Shown: positions 41,784-55,245 of the stretch, piece after piece
Layout: every line of letters begins with the position of its first letter
How positions within the stretch are numbered: the stretch's first letter is position 1
Assembly: GCF_041260155.1 (NCBI RefSeq)
Contig: NC_091942.1
Location: 5,890,001-5,954,000 of the forward strand
Direction: 5' to 3'
Origin: Ptychodera flava
Lineage: Eukaryota > Hemichordata > Enteropneusta > Ptychoderidae
DNA: 64,000 nucleotides
The notes under the pieces: model-generated
Databases searched by the model: none
The model's input: only the letters and a program-made list of their open reading frames with translations
What the model was told of the DNA's origin: nothing
Made by a program: the position numbers and the translations under genes

Positions 41784-44700
41784 CTAAAGGCTCGAGGAGA
41801 TCGTGCATGTTGGCAACACTGTCTTGTACGGTCCTGATCTTCCAGAATCTGTCTCTCTGTACGGATGGGTAACGTGTCTTTCTTCATCACGGTGAGAATG
41901 CTGAACACTCGTCGGCTTCTCAACATTATTTCTCTCTCCCCGCACAAAGTCTGTCTGCTTTTTCTTATTTTCCTCGCGCTCGTCGGCGTCCATCTTGATC
42001 GCTACCTCGTTTTCTTCAAAGTAGGCTGTCGCTATGTTTGTTTTGACGTTGAACTTGACACAGGAAGCTAGCAAACCAAAAGATTCACATTTTTTATTTA
42101 GTTGTTTTTGATTTCTTTTTAAATTATGTGTTTTGGTCATATTTCGAGACAGTGCTTTTTATGTGAAACAGTTACCAGATTGTTGGAAATCCTGTACAAA
42201 TATATCCAAAAATAAGAAGTTCAGATGCGCTGTAACGGTCTCTTTGGCAGCAGAGCGAGTGAGACACTGACTTCACTTCACATTACTGGCCTTCCATGCA
42301 GTTGATTCGTTGAGTTTTTGGACGAAACAAAGGCATTTGTATGTCTTTTGCTGATATTTTACTGAATAGGAGTACAAGAAAATATGTTCATTTACTGGAT
42401 TCGAAGGCTTTCACTGAAGCAAAGCGAGGATATACTTACCTCTAGGTTTTTTAACACACGTGTTTACTTTATTCTCGGCGCAGCTGGTATTTCCATTACT
42501 CTGATTACGTTTACAATATCTGCAGGCGATTACTGACACCATTAACACAGCCATTGCAAGAACGCTAAATAATATCCCCATCCACATATGTAGAGATTCT
42601 GGAAAACAATTTACGAATTGATAAGTGTTTCTTCATTGAATCTTGAAGGGACATTTTCATTCTGGAATGCTTCATGAAGTTTGTTGTCTTGCCTGTACTG
42701 TTGTTATGCGTATTTTTAGTTTAGCGATGGGTATATTCGCCATCGTTTGACGAGTACTCCGGCATCGTTGTAACACAGTTACTGTTAGAAATCAGTTAGA
42801 AATCTGCTCTGTCGTGAGTCGCAAAATTAAAAACCAAACACAAAATAACGTCTTGTATGTACCGAAAACTTACGACCAGATTTTATTTCACATGATGTTG
42901 ACTTGACTCACATATGCCTGCACCAGGCGAAAGAATCGCTCTTTGAGGACATGACTGAGTAAATTCTCGTCAACAAAATCGAATGTATTGAAACATAGCG
43001 AAAGGTGATTGCGTGACTTTTACAGTCATGTGAATACAGATTCATTGTCAAGCAGTATTGTGATCAAGTACTTTCGTAAATTCCAGAAACAGATCTACAG
43101 ACTGATAGAAAATGTGAACATGTTATATTTTGTTGGTCCTTGGCCTGGCAAAGACAAAAGGGACTGGTCATTAACTCTTTTGAAATAGAATGATAAGAAT
43201 AAGAAAATGTATCGTTTATCTGATTTGCGGTGTGATTTACTGGCGTTGTTTTGAGTTGAATAAGATTGCATACTATTTCTTAGGATTTCTCATTTTTTCA
43301 GCTTCAAGACAAAAGCGGCAGGACTGTAAAAAATGATTTGTGCAGTTTGCTCTACAGATTTTACGGTTTTTGCCCCTCCGAAGATCTAATGGCCGGAGAT
43401 TTCGTAATTACAGCGAAAACGGAGTCAGCGTGGACTCTCTTTTGTGTCGGGCAACAAAATAAACGCAGCCATAGACGTTTTTTCAGACAGAACACCCAAA
43501 CTAAACGTCATCAAATGCACACCGCCTATTCAATCAATCCAACAAATCAAACAAACGATTCAATTTGTATTCTTATTGTTACAAGAAGTTCCTCATGACG
43601 AGTTGAGAATAAAACCAAAAATATGGTAAATTATGTACAGAAAGAGTTTGAACGGCGCGGTATCACGTTTCCTGCGTCTGCATCTACAGTCAAACCTCTT
43701 TGTCAAACGAGGTGGTAGCTTCAGTGAAATTGGGAACAAACACCACATCAAGCAGCTCAATACAGATTGTTGCAATCGAAATGCCGGTATTATACACCTT
43801 ATCTATATTATTCGATGCCACCTTCATCACCGCACGTCTGTTATAAACGTCCAGATAAAATTCCAACGACAGCGAGCACACCGTTGACTGTTTGACCAAC
43901 ACCTCAACCCCCCATGCCACTGACTATCCGTATTAGGGTCCGGTCCGTAGTGTGTTTTTCCACTGACGCTATCCGCTTTAGCGTCAGTTGTTCTTCCTAA
44001 AGACAGAAAACCGTTGCTTCTTTTTGTGAGTTGGATAAAATCATCGATAACATTGAAATTTAGAGTTTTTCAAGTGTTTTGTTCAAGACATAGATATATT
44101 TGTCTTACACATCAATGGCGAAGTCAACACGTTCAAACAAGTAAGGCCTGGTAACGCCAGCACGTCTTTCCAGTAGAAAAAGATTTCATGACATTTGCTA
44201 CATTGTTTGTGTGTTTTGTCCGTAAAACACGTCAGTGGCTGCGTTTATTTTGTCGCGCGGCACAAGATAGAGTCCACGCTGACTCCGTTTTGGCTGTAAC
44301 CAAGAGTTGCGTGCTCATAGCAACTAGTACATACCGTTAGTTATGGTCCATTCTGTTTTAGGGGTCTGCAACTCTGTTGATAATCCATCAGTGAACAATT
44401 TATCATTGTCATCCGATACCGTTACGCTCGGTGTAGTTGTCGGGAAATTACCTGCAAAATCAAAATACTATAGTCAGTTCTTTACCCAGCAGCTCTCCCA
44501 CCCCTAGTTTACCCGTGTGATCGACAATTTCATCTTTCAACACCAATGATAGCGAGGTTAGTGGGATGAGCAAGGTGTAACCCGTTTTGTTCAGAAACAA
44601 GATATCACCTTTCTCGCGAGCCAGAGTTTTTGTATGCTCCACGAACCCACAAAAGCAAAGATCAAGTAACCCGCCTAACGTAAAGAGGTGTGCTGTTTAC

Positions 44701-45680
44701 GACAATGGCTGTCACGTATACACAGAGCATTCTGCTTTGTTTGACGTACTTTGACACGGGTCGTCAACGATGAATATAAAATTGCCTGGTTCATTCAGAT
44801 TTTACGGCTGGGCTACACTCAACAGAATGGTATGTATGAAGACAATAGTCCTACAATCATGTCTTAAAATAGACTTGGAGACACTTTTACCACAGAAATG
44901 GCGACAAGATAGCAGCTGTTTTCTTGTCTTTGCTTGTTTGTTTGTTTGTTTACGAACCAAACCCTTAGTCCGCAAACAGCCTTTCACAGGATTTGATTTT
45001 TTATCTTCGAATATTCATTCTCCCAACTTCAGTGGGTTATTGTTACTGCAGCTGAGTTAAGTGTACTTACCAACAGACCTGAACTATCGACAGTGTCTCT
45101 CACAACATGTGTCACTCAGAATCGATTGCCAGAAAACCGGTTAAAGTTCTTCAATCTGGCGTAAATTTTAGTTACTTTGCACACTACTGAATTGATAAAC
45201 TTTTTTATCAACGTCCTTAATTGAAATAAACTTTATTGGAATGATTTTGTCTGACGAAAGACCATATATTTTTTAAAACTCCTGATTCGTAATATTTCAT
45301 TCCTTTTCCTTTAACTCCTATTTCTTCTTCGGAGACTAGCACGGAGACCCTCGTGTTTTACTATTGGCTTTGCTGATACTAAGGGGGCAAATCCGTCGTT
45401 CAAATGTAATGTAAAACTATGACAGTGTTAATCAAATCGGAGGCAGATTCACAATTCAACCCGACCAATCCTCCCTACCCCACCCCTCCCATCTCTGTCT
45501 GTCTGTCTGTCAGTCTCTCAAACACACACACACAAAAAAAAACCATGCCACACATATGTTATAAGGAAAGTACTTACATGTTTCACAGCCTAGCATCCAT
45601 AACTTTAAGCACGCGATGCACCCAAGGCAATCCAGTCCATTTGAGAATTCGTTCGGTTCACACGGATAATTCAAATTCAT
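41784..45680 (-). CDS. G7: single-CRD TNF-receptor-like membrane protein
   Basis: Exons: 45578-45680, 44335-44451, 42440-42598, 41784-42067 (220 aa, all phase 1). The CRD exon has an in-frame TAA two codons before the ATG, which fixes the start and excludes a signal peptide in this exon. The CRD is slightly shorter than the others: CEPNEFSNGLDCLGCIAC, then LKLWMLGCETC. One residue is missing before the second cysteine. The stalk is Thr/Asp-rich. TM helix: WMGILFSVLAMAVLMVSVIA, then CRYCKR. The 94-residue tail is highly charged (Glu/Lys/Arg-rich) and lacks a strict TRAF motif. Intron 2 contains a sequence near 42900-42960 that faintly resembles the first half of a CRD. Confidence 0.8.
45499..45537. 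repeat. (CTGT)n and (CA)n microsatellite in G7 intron 1
   Basis: Compound tract about 40-80 bases downstream, in transcript sense, of the G7 CRD exon donor. Confidence 0.85.
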
Positions 45681-48293
45681 ACTTTAAGAGTGCAAGAACA
45701 CTTCCGGTTGATATCGCAAGGTTTTGAGATCAAACAAAAACACAACTCTGCTCGGATGCGTACGGCAACTTGTTAATACTGAAGATCGAGTGAATTCGAG
45801 CAACGTCAGTACGATGTTTGAAGTTTGGCCAAGTTTTTCTGCCATGATATGTACAGTGAGCTTGGAAAACCCCGATGTCGTCATCTGCGCGAGGATTATT
45901 CAGCAAAATGCGTCCGTACAACCTGAGCGTGTTTACGTATTCAGCTGCGTATTGTCAAATACTAGAGTCTTCTCGTTTGTTTATTTGCTTGTTATCGTGA
46001 TAACCCTGCGAACGTCACTGAGCTCGGGTCATTTGTGGGTGGATGACGTACGCTCTTTTGGCGACTTGAGTGGTTTACTTTGTTTTCTTAGAACGAACCG
46101 GTGTACCGGTCCGGTACTTGTAGTCTACCTGTGCTGTGCTGTTTGTGTTTGTCATATCGAGTTTGTCACTATGGAACTTGTGACTATGATGAACATTATG
46201 CCTTGGTATACTGTTGTTCTGATTTAATAAGCCGTTTTTCTCTTACACAGGTGCTCGCAGCGTTGCATTTTTCGTCATAATATCTTTTTATGAATCCACT
46301 GGGACTGAGATGTTGCATTTCCAGTCCGTGTGGTTTCAATATAGAAGCCATCAACTGCTGCTCACTTGTACAGGCTGTGCAAAGTCCAAAATACCGTTCC
46401 CCTCCCCTGGTATGTGCACGTTTTCTGTGGGCAACTGGACATTTGAGGGGACTCAACTGATCGAAAAGAACTCGTCTAGTACTCGTAAGTATGAAAAAGA
46501 GACTTCGCTGTTTGATACATGTCAGCTGTTGCTTGGATGATCTATCGTTGTCAGGAAGCAAATCATGGCTGACTTGCATGACGGATGTTTCCACGATGTA
46601 ACTCCGCAATATCGGTGTATGACTTTCTCTGTCTGAATGTCCCGGGAAATATTCGAGTTAAATTCAACAATTTGCAAATAATTGCCCGACTTACTTTTCC
46701 GCCACTGTTGAAAGCGACTGTTCAAAGTTGACACTACTGACCGTGGAGGTAATAAAGCCCCCCTTTTGTCTTTCAGATCTTACAAGTTTCAGGCCAATAA
46801 AAAGAATTGTGTAATTCCGAGAACATGCCTCCCGAAAACAGGGTAATTGGGTCGGAAGATTTTTCTTTTTTGTTGGCTGAGACTCGTAAAATTAGGTAAG
46901 ATTTGGATATTTTACTCGAAATTTTTGGAAAATGTGTAAAAATGTCTAGGGTCTGCGGGTTTACCAGGATAGGTCGGGTTACTGGAAACGCACATTTTAT
47001 ATTTGGCCAAATTTGGTACTACGAACAACAATCAGCTAATAATCTTCTATAGTACATTACGGTTTGTGTTCTCAAACTGTGTACGTTTGTGATGTCTTTA
47101 GCGCTGTACGTAAGTGAAGTTTTAGTTGTCCGGTCCGCGTTTCTTTGCGAGGGCTGGATTGGGAAGATTTGAGGGAATCTTCCCTAGTAAAACACTGTCT
47201 AGCCAGTAAACGTGTGAAGAATTGAGCTCAGAGCACTGAGCAATAAAACATATTTATGCTTGTGTGAGTGTGATTGCGCATATTCCAATATCTGAATATC
47301 AACAGGTCCACTCTTGTCGAAGTGAAAGTAACTGAATGACTAAGCGCGACGTCATCAGATTTATGGGTGAATTTTTATCTTCTTTTGCAAATCTCCAGAT
47401 ATTTGAACGAAATTGAGATTTAAATCACGGTTACCAGAAACACACTTTGTTAAATTTTATAAGGGTAAACGGGAATGCCTTCCCGAAGTGTTGACGACAT
47501 TAGTGTTACATTCATAGAGATTTCAAGAAGGCCTATGTAACCGCCAGACTTACACACGAGCTCAGCACAGTTCACTAATAAACTTACCAGTGGAATCTAA
47601 ATACAGCACACCCTTGAGATAGTCCATGGTTTTGTAAATCATTGGAAAGCACACAATCAGACAACATGCGTATGTATAATAATTATATACGCCAATAAAG
47701 ATACGGTCTTGTGAAGTACATTATCTCGCCGTGTCTGCTACTGTTTCTGTCAACCTCTCTGTCAATACACATATACATATATATAATACATACATACATA
47801 CATACATACATACATACATACATACATACATACATACATACATAGTATACGTTTATTGATGCTTCAAAGATACGTGTTTCATGTCTATGAAATTTTTTTA
47901 AAATACAATAATATAAATAATTTTGTTCAAGCAGAGAAATGGAGTGTTTTCCGTTCATTGAATGAGCGTGAACTTGTCTCAGTATCATCATCTGATTTTC
48001 ATCTCAACACAGATCTTGACAAGCCTGAGCCCAACTACTATAGGCTTGGTGTGAGCCTGTTCATTGTTTTCTCTGAAAACATCAGACGTCTCGGCGGGAT
48101 GTTGATAAAAATGTACTTGATTATGATAGTAAATGTAAATTAAATTGATGGGGTTTGTGCCGAGAGAGATCTCAGGTCTGTGTGATCTGTCACGAAACAG
48201 TCTCGACGGCGTTCTACTGCATGAAGTCTGTCACTGTACAAGATTTGCGATGACAGATCAAAATACTTTCGATTCAAAGTTTGTCTGACATGC
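45681..48293. other. Intergenic stretch between G7 and G8
   Basis: A gap of 2.6 kb without a supportable gene. Open frames on both strands (for example near 45724-46227 plus) have no domain resemblance or splice context. A (CATA)n tract lies at about 47783-47844. Confidence 0.4.
47783..47844. repeat. (CATA)n microsatellite
   Basis: About 15 tandem CATA/TACA units. Confidence 0.95.
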
Positions 48294-48609
48294 TCACGAA
48301 GCATTTTCGTTGCCGATAACAAGTGATGCTCTCTCGTTGTCCCTGTCCGCTGCAGGCATGGCAACCTTGCTGTGAATATTCCAACTATTAGACGGACTGG
48401 AAATAACGCTGTCACTGCCGTCGGCAGAATTCGGAGTATCGTCTGCTTGGATTCCGTCGCCCGGCTGTTGGATTCCGTGCTCGTCAATCTCGCCGTCTGA
48501 CAAATCGGCTTTACCTTCATTCTGGTAATCGATGTCCGATGGTTCATTTGTGAAAGTTTCGTATTTTCCATCTTTGAATGTCGTACATGCTGAAAAGATG
48601 ATTGAAACC

Positions 48610-48663
<54 letters not shown>

Positions 48664-48731
48664 ACATCATCATCACCATCATCATCATCATCATCATCAT
48701 CAACATCATCATCATCGACAACAACAACAGC

Positions 48732-48775
<44 letters not shown>

Positions 48776-50476
48776 ATGATGATGATGAAGATGGTGACGA
48801 CGATGACGACGATGATGATGATGATGACGATGATGATACCAGGGCTCACGATATTCTTTCGCTTGTGACGAGTACACTTTGAAGCTTTTTTAAGATTTTA
48901 CAGAACAACAGCGAAACAACACGACGATCATAATGAAGGACACGTGTAATAATACCATGATGCCGAAAGTTTTGTTTCCAAGATTAGGCGCTTTGAATAA
49001 AATTCTGTGTTTGCCGTCCGCGTGGTGGTAGGTTTTTGGAGAAAATTGAGAAAACGAACACAGTGTTAACATTATTACAAATAAAAATATTATTTTCTCT
49101 TAAACAAAATAAAAATGAGCTTATTTTAATACACTTGTGTTTTCTATCTGTGTTTTTTTTCCTGGCTGGCTGGTAGGTTTTTTCAAAAATCCAAGGACGA
49201 CAAGCAAAGAATTTTCTTTAAGTGGCCTTACTGTCAGTTGCAGTGTAATGATTTCTATGAGCAATGCTTTTGCTCCGTAGAAATACAGTAGTTATAAAAG
49301 TAGAGCGACAATAGATTGTTCTTACCAGTGAAGAAACGCTTCACGTCGGTTTCTTCAATGTCATGGTGTGTTTTCTTCTGATCACGATTTCTAAACCAAT
49401 ACCACAGTAACATGACTGCACACACGAGCACTAGAGCTACAGGAACTACTAGCAACATCTGTCCATTGGCGGAGTAGTCGGGTTCTTGAAAAAAGAGAAG
49501 AACCGAAAAAATGTGAAATAAAGTTAATTGTTTAGTTATGACTCACGGCAGACCGAAGCGGCCTGAGCCTTCTCCCACTTGAGTAAGTATTGTCCGGTCC
49601 ACTCGGCTTGGTTAGGTCGGCGTAACGAAGTCTCCTGGCCGGAAGAAACAATTCCGCCTGGCGAAGTTGCTGTCTTAAGCCGAAAAACCACCCTGCCTAG
49701 CTGCGCCATTATTAGTTCGACGCAATCGAACAGTCGTAGATTAGAAGATTATACATCGACTTTTTATATACTTACTTGTGTGCGGAGTGATTCCATTCCT
49801 CGCGTCGGATATCGGAGATTCGTTTGTCGTCTGAGCAAGTAAACCATTTGTGCTGCTGGTATCGAAAGAGCTGATCATGAATGGTGGACTACCCGGCTCT
49901 GTGGAGACAAGAAAAGACAAAGGTGATAGGTGAAAGTGTGCTGATGTCATCAAAAATGTCATCAAAATAGACTGGCCTGCATGGCATTTGACACCGGCGA
50001 GCCGAGATTAAGCTTGTGGAATTTCAGGTCAGCTCTCAAAATAGCTGGGGATATCCCTCGCGGCTTTTTATAAGTGTGTTTACAAGTCGTGTTGCGGACT
50101 CGCAAATTGCTCGAGCGAGAGACAGAGTCAGCAGATTGAATCCACCCTAAAACAGATAGCCGCACCGTTGTTTTTTTTTCGGACCATCCGAACTGGCAGC
50201 GCCGTGATTTGCAGGACTTGCAGGCGTTGATAACTTATTGTGAAGATATCAGAATATTTTGTATTTACCCGTGCTATTTAGTAAATCTCATGATTTAAAA
50301 ACGTGTAAAGCAGAACACTCACCACATTTGTCACAACCTCTTTCCAAAGGTTTAATTTTACAGAAGTCGCAGGGAAAACATCCACCCAAACCATCGTCCA
50401 CGAATCCATAACCACAATCCTTACCAGAGCTTCGTTTCATCAGTTTCAGCAGCCGTTTGCTCGTCACAGAACCCAT
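48294..50476 (-). CDS. G8: single-CRD TNF-receptor-like membrane protein
   Basis: Exons: 50323-50476, 49776-49898, 49326-49484, 48294-48589 (243 aa, all phase 1). The start at 50476 gives a basic 20-residue leader (MGSVTSKRLLKLMKRSSGKD), not a signal peptide, and then CGYGFVDDGLGGCFPCDFC, a loop ending LERGC, and DKC. The stalk is Ser/Thr-rich with NES. TM helix: MLLVVPVALVLVCAVMLLWY, then RNRDQKK, followed by HDIEETDV. IEET is also the core of the Fn14 TRAF site, although the leading Pro/Ser/Ala/Thr is absent here. The 98-residue acidic Ser/Asn/Asp-rich tail has no domain. Intron 3 holds a long trinucleotide tract and a MITE copy. Confidence 0.83.
48607..48840. repeat. (CAT)n / (CAA)n / (GAT)n trinucleotide tract in G8 intron 3
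   Basis: Long imperfect run: (ATC)n, interrupted by AAC, then (AAC)n, then (GAT)n. In transcript sense it ends about 20 bases before the tail exon acceptor. Predicted poly-Ser, poly-His or poly-Met proteins here are artefacts. Confidence 0.95.
48992..49225. mobile_element. MITE-like element, copy 1 (in G8 intron 3)
   Basis: About 234 bp. Its outer ends are inverted copies of AAAATCCTTTGTTTGCCRTCC with diverged bases (TTGCCGTCCGCGTGG at the left, GGACGACAAGCAAAGAATTT at the right). It matches 60148-60395 in inverted orientation along its whole length, including the internal CCTGGCTGGCTGGTAGG block. Non-coding. Confidence 0.8.
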
Positions 50477-51023
50477 GTTTTTTGCTTTGAGCTGAGGTGG
50501 CTCTCTCTCACAACCCGTCTATGATGCCTTGTTCAGTATTCGGGCAATTTCAATTCACCCAAAATGTAAAACGGCTGTCGAGGCAGTCTTTGATCCCCCT
50601 GAAGATTGGCGTCTAGGTACTGAACGCAACGCCGCTGCGGCTGAAGTGTTCAAAGTTATTTATAATGTACAGTTTTAAAATGGACCAACAACAGTTTAGT
50701 GACAAAACATTTTTTAGGCAATAGTTCTTTAAATAAAGCCGGGACTTTCTCGTGAGCTGAGATTTGACCCCCTTTCTTGTTCAATATTATCGACATTGTC
50801 TGGTCGTCTGGTTAGTAAAATTGATCTATTAGCAGTTACCTGTGGCATGTGATACGGGAAATCCCCTATGTACGCTTACGTCATTGTTCTGCTGACAAAG
50901 ATAAAACGGCAGTCGGATTGCTATGGTAAGCACATTTTTGACATTTTGGTCGGTGCACGTATCCAAAGTGATTAACCATAGATCATCATTGCCTCCTGCA
51001 AATTTTAGTAGATATTTAACTAA

Positions 51024-51026
<3 letters not shown>

Positions 51027-51054
<28 letters not shown>

Positions 51055-51164
51055 CATACATACATACATACATACATACATACATACATACATACATACA
51101 TACATACATACATACATACATACATACATACATACATACATACATACATACATACATACATACA
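51027..51164. repeat. (CATA)n microsatellite, 138 bp
   Basis: About 34 tandem CATA/TACA units, pure. It lies about 100 bases beyond the G9 stop, in the G9-G8 spacer. Confidence 0.97.
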
Positions 51165-51269
51165 TGCTCAAGAATCCTCATCGAAGTCTCAAGTTTCTTT
51201 GTAATTGAAATATTTAATATTACTAGTATGTAAGATATAACATTCACGCATATCGAAAACCATTGGCTA

Positions 51270-53312
51270 CTAGGTCGGCAGTTTGCACACCCCGTCGGAA
51301 AGCGCTGTACCCGACGGGACAGTTTCTGCGGCATTGGTTCGTCCTTCAACTGTCTCTTTACAATGAAAAATGCATCCAGTGTTTCCCTCAACGCAAGAAC
51401 ATGACTGCTGAATGTCGTCAGGCTGATCGGGAACTAATGTGTCTTGACCTACTTCTCTGTTGGCTACCTGTGGTGGCGCTGACGGCTGTCCATGATAAGT
51501 GTTTGCCAAGGGGGCGTCATCTTGATCAACGATGTCCACTGTGACATGGTTTTTAGGGTCAAGCTGTGCACAAGCTGTGGAAAAGAATTGGGATTGGTGT
51601 TATCATGTCGCAAGCAAATTCCCCAGATGTTTAGGGTAGTTGAATTTTCAACAAGTTTTCATATTCACATAAGGGACGAACCATTAGATCTTGGGATGGG
51701 TGGTCAAAAACAGAAAAAAAATTAAAGTGAAAAAATTAGGAAAAAAATCGTCAGACTAGTTTGCAAAATAAAATAAAATAAAATAAAATCAGAACGCAAA
51801 ATCTGACAGCTTACTTAGAAAAAATAGCACACCATGACTCACTTGGAAAAAAAATTCAAAAATTTACAATTGTAAACACAAAATATTCACAATCTGATTG
51901 TTCCCATCCCACCTCCTAAGATCTAATGGTCTATCCCTAAGTTATTGAGAATCGATAGTGACGCTGTAAAAGTTTTACGTGTAAATGGTGGCATCCCTTG
52001 ACGGGTGAAATTTGAGGTTTTCACCATATGAATGTAAAGTGTTTTCGTCTTGTCTGAAATGATGACAAACAAGTATATACTCCTAATCACCATATCATAA
52101 AACCATAAACAGTACTGTCTATGGTAAAACCGACTACTTTTATGGATGGACAAGTAGAGGTTAGGAGGGACTGGGGATGCCGACATTTGTTTTGCGCTTT
52201 CCAAAATTTGACAATTTCCCCCAAACTTCCCCTCCTTATGTCGGTCGACATCATTTTGTGTTTTCTAAAAGCAGCAAGGCTGTATTTTTTATACATTTTC
52301 GCTCAGCACCACCTCTCACCCATTTTTGACTACCACCTCCCAAGATCCAATGGTCGACTCCTCCCCTATGTATATCGTAGGATAAAGATCTTACTGTCAG
52401 TAGGTTTCTTCGCTTTATTTTTTATCACATTGCAGGTGTCTCCGTTTCCTCTATTCAGACGACTGCGGTATTGTCTTCTGACGAGAATGATGACCAGACC
52501 AACAAATAACAAAGTACCAGCACACAATATGACGAGCTTCAACGTCATCAGGTTCGTTCCCGGCGAGCCCCCTATAATGACGCATACAAAAATATAAATT
52601 ATAAACATATCACACTGTCCGAGGAAGATACACTAGTCCAGAAACAACGTAATAACATTTGATTAAAACAATTATTTTGTCTGTGGCATTTACTGAAGTG
52701 TGTAAAACATTTCGTTGGTGGCGCTGTTCATATCGACGCCAAGGAATATGGCACTCAAGTTTTGAGGGAGGTATGCGTCAGCTTACCTTCTTCGGTGCCA
52801 TTTCCGGCTGTAGTCGGCAAGGTATGCACGGAAACAATAGTAGAAGATTGTGTAGATGTTAGGAGATTACCTAAAGAAAAAGAAAAAATCTTGGCCTTTT
52901 TATAGAAAGACAAATACTCCATAGAGGAGAGTGAGGGATGAGGGTCAAAGGCCAACGGCAAACAATAGGGTATTGTGAGCATGTACGGGAACGCCTCATC
53001 TCTATAAATACCTTGGGAACCCCCATCCCACCCGCTGCGTGTACCCAATGAACGCCTTCACTCCCATTCTGTGATGGCAACAATCTAAATTATCAAAAAG
53101 CTGAATGTGGGAAGGCAGTTTTGACAAACATGCACTTGTCATTCATAAAATGAATAATCATTTTTTCCATCTTGTCATAACAAGTTTAACGAATGCTTAC
53201 ATTGTGCACATTCTCTGAAGTTGATAACTCCACAGAGACTGCAGTCTAAACAGTTACCAAATCCATTTGGAACTTGGCCGGCATCACAACCTCCATTTAA
53301 GTAGTTGGTCAT
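51270..53312 (-). CDS. G9: single-CRD TNF-receptor-like membrane protein
   Basis: Exons: 53201-53312, 52787-52870, 52395-52571, 51270-51574 (225 aa, all phase 1). It is the first gene of the array in transcription order. The CRD is CDAGQVPNGFGNCLDCSLC, then GVINFRECAQC, beginning eight residues after the ATG, with no signal peptide. The stalk (28 codons) is Thr/Ser-rich with an N-glycosylation site NGT. TM helix: LKLVILCAGTLLFVGLVIIL, then VRRQYRSR. The 101-residue tail contains VPDQPDD, which fits the TRAF PxQxxD pattern, and a small cysteine cluster (SCSC...CIFHC). Intron 3 contains a small inverted-repeat element. A (CATA)n tract lies directly downstream. Confidence 0.82.
51669..51943. mobile_element. 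Small inverted-repeat element in G9 intron 3
   Basis: The left end GGGACGAACCATTAGATCTTGGGATGGG is inverted at about 51908-51943 (CCACCTCCTAAGATCTAATGG, then TCTATCCCT). A further related end is at about 52325-52370 (CCACCTCCCAAGATCCAATGG), so a second, diverged copy may adjoin it. It looks like a MITE. The G9 intron tolerates it. Confidence 0.7.
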
Positions 53313-55194
53313 CTTTGGTGTCTTAAGACTAGTGGGAGATTGAGTTGATACTCCGTTGGGATGTGTTCAGCACCAGTGATTAATGAGCTGTGGTACAGAA
53401 TATCTTAGCCTCACTAACACTGAAGTTATTCGGTCAATCTGAGCTCTGAGAACTTATGAAGAAATCTGGGCACAACTTTTTGAATAAGTTTAGATGTTAG
53501 ATAAAATCGCAAAAAATCCCAGCTTTAAAAATACTTGTGAACGCATTACACAATACATTTGCTATGTACCTACACAATAGCTATGACTTCATAAGCTTCA
53601 ACACCTGGCGCATTTGCTACCTGCCTGCACAGGCCACTACAACCATAGGGGATTGCAAAAATATTTGTCCTTGATGTTTGAATGTTAAACATTTGTTCAT
53701 TACACAAGCTTTACCAGTGTTCCCTGTGTGTCTATTACTTTGTCCTCGCCATCGCTGAATAAAGTTTCAAAGAAAACAGTCAATATCAGTAGAGGGACTG
53801 TGCTCTCTCTCTCTCATCCACTTGATTAGTCCCCACCACCGGAATGTGAACGATTATCCCTTTCACTAAACTAGTTAGTAGCTCATAAGGTAAAACTTGT
53901 GAGCTGCTAATCAGTTATATGATTTGGCAGAGCAAACTAATGAAGGGGATTAGGGAGGGCAATTAACAGATCTAGATGAAATACTATACTGAGATAGCTA
54001 GGGTAAAGTAATAGGCACACACTAGACACAGGTAAGGCGTGTATAATAAAACATATTTAGTACATGACATTTATTGATCATAAATTCTAGATGAATGGTT
54101 TGCAATACCCTGTGGAACAACCTGAAGAACAAGAGAGGCAGAACAATAGATAAGATTTTTACTCGTTGTGCCAGAAACTATTTCCCCATCAAAAATGCGG
54201 TAAGAAAATGGATGCATGACAAAATGTATTTGGAATTTCAATTCAGCAGCAGATATGTATTGTCTAAGTACATCACAACAGTAACACACACCCTGCCAGC
54301 ACAGGCTAGTAGACTCTAGTAAAGCTCTTAAAATATTAGATTTGATTGGTTGAAATGTTCAAATGGGTAATGGAAGATGTACAAGTGACCAATCATCTAC
54401 AGCATTGTACAATGCATTGTCAGAAGCATAGATTATTTATCAGTTATATTTCAAAATAATCAGCTTGATAAAACTTACACAGGCACAAAGAACTGAAGCT
54501 ATATACACAGTCAATGTCAACTAGAAATTATGTTGGTGCAAGGGACTCAGACTCTGCCTCTGATAAATAAAATACACCAGAGTCAGTTTTCATAGTATTT
54601 TTGTCTTTTATTGTAAAGTCACAAATAAGTCCATGGTTTTGATGGAAGTCTGTACAGGCATATATGTACACTTTCTACACATTCATATCATTACAATGGG
54701 TTGCTTTCTAACAATGCTGCTCTGAAGAATTTCATTTCTTGCATTTTGGACGAATTCAACATAAAAAACAGACTCACAGATGATATCGGTCTAGATCCAT
54801 TGCGTGTATTGTTAACATAAATAAATACCACGGACCAATGAAGAAAGAGAAGATGCTGCATTTTTTTCTTTGCACATGACAAATAAAATCACTGCTTTAT
54901 GGTATTTGTACCAATCATCTCCATCTATTGTTACAATTAACTATAAGGTAGAGTTATATGATCAATAAAACGTCTAAGGATTACATAAACATTTATTCCA
55001 TACACTACAGATATACACAGGAGCCCGAATGCCAATCTTGCAGTCAAATCAAAAAACATTGATTGGCTACTCAAATTGCGATCTACACCATGCATCCAAT
55101 CAGAACTCAGTGCCTACAAATTACCTGGTATCGAGAGATATTCTGCGATGTTATACTAAATATCGTGTTGTTAAGTAATATTTTCCCAAACTTT

Positions 55195-55245
55195 TCTCGC
55201 TGTATGCCCTATAAACCGTGACTGTCTATAATCAAGTATGAGATT
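55195..55245 (-). pseudogene. Possible relic of an array TM/juxtamembrane exon
   Basis: On the minus strand TGATTATAGACAGTCACGGT and the TTATA that follows closely match the G4 exon 3 stretch TGATTGTAGAGAGTCACAGT plus TTATA (cytoplasmic side of the membrane exon). Similarity fades on both sides and no open frame survives. It may be the leftover of an additional array unit upstream of G9, or chance. Confidence 0.3.

Noticed and set aside
45724-46227. 167-codon plus-strand open frame
   Set aside because: No domain, no convincing membrane protein layout, no splice context, and its neighbours on both strands are non-coding.
46301-46609. Minus-strand 137-codon frame between G7 and G8
   Set aside because: No similarity to array exons, no phase-1 borders, and composition like intergenic DNA.
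48140-48882. Long open frames with poly-Leu, poly-Met, poly-His and poly-Ser on both strands
   Set aside because: They come from the intronic trinucleotide tract. The real coding part is the tail exon 48294-48589.
50923-51204. Tyr-Ile-His-Thr repeat protein
   Set aside because: Translation of the (CATA)n microsatellite.
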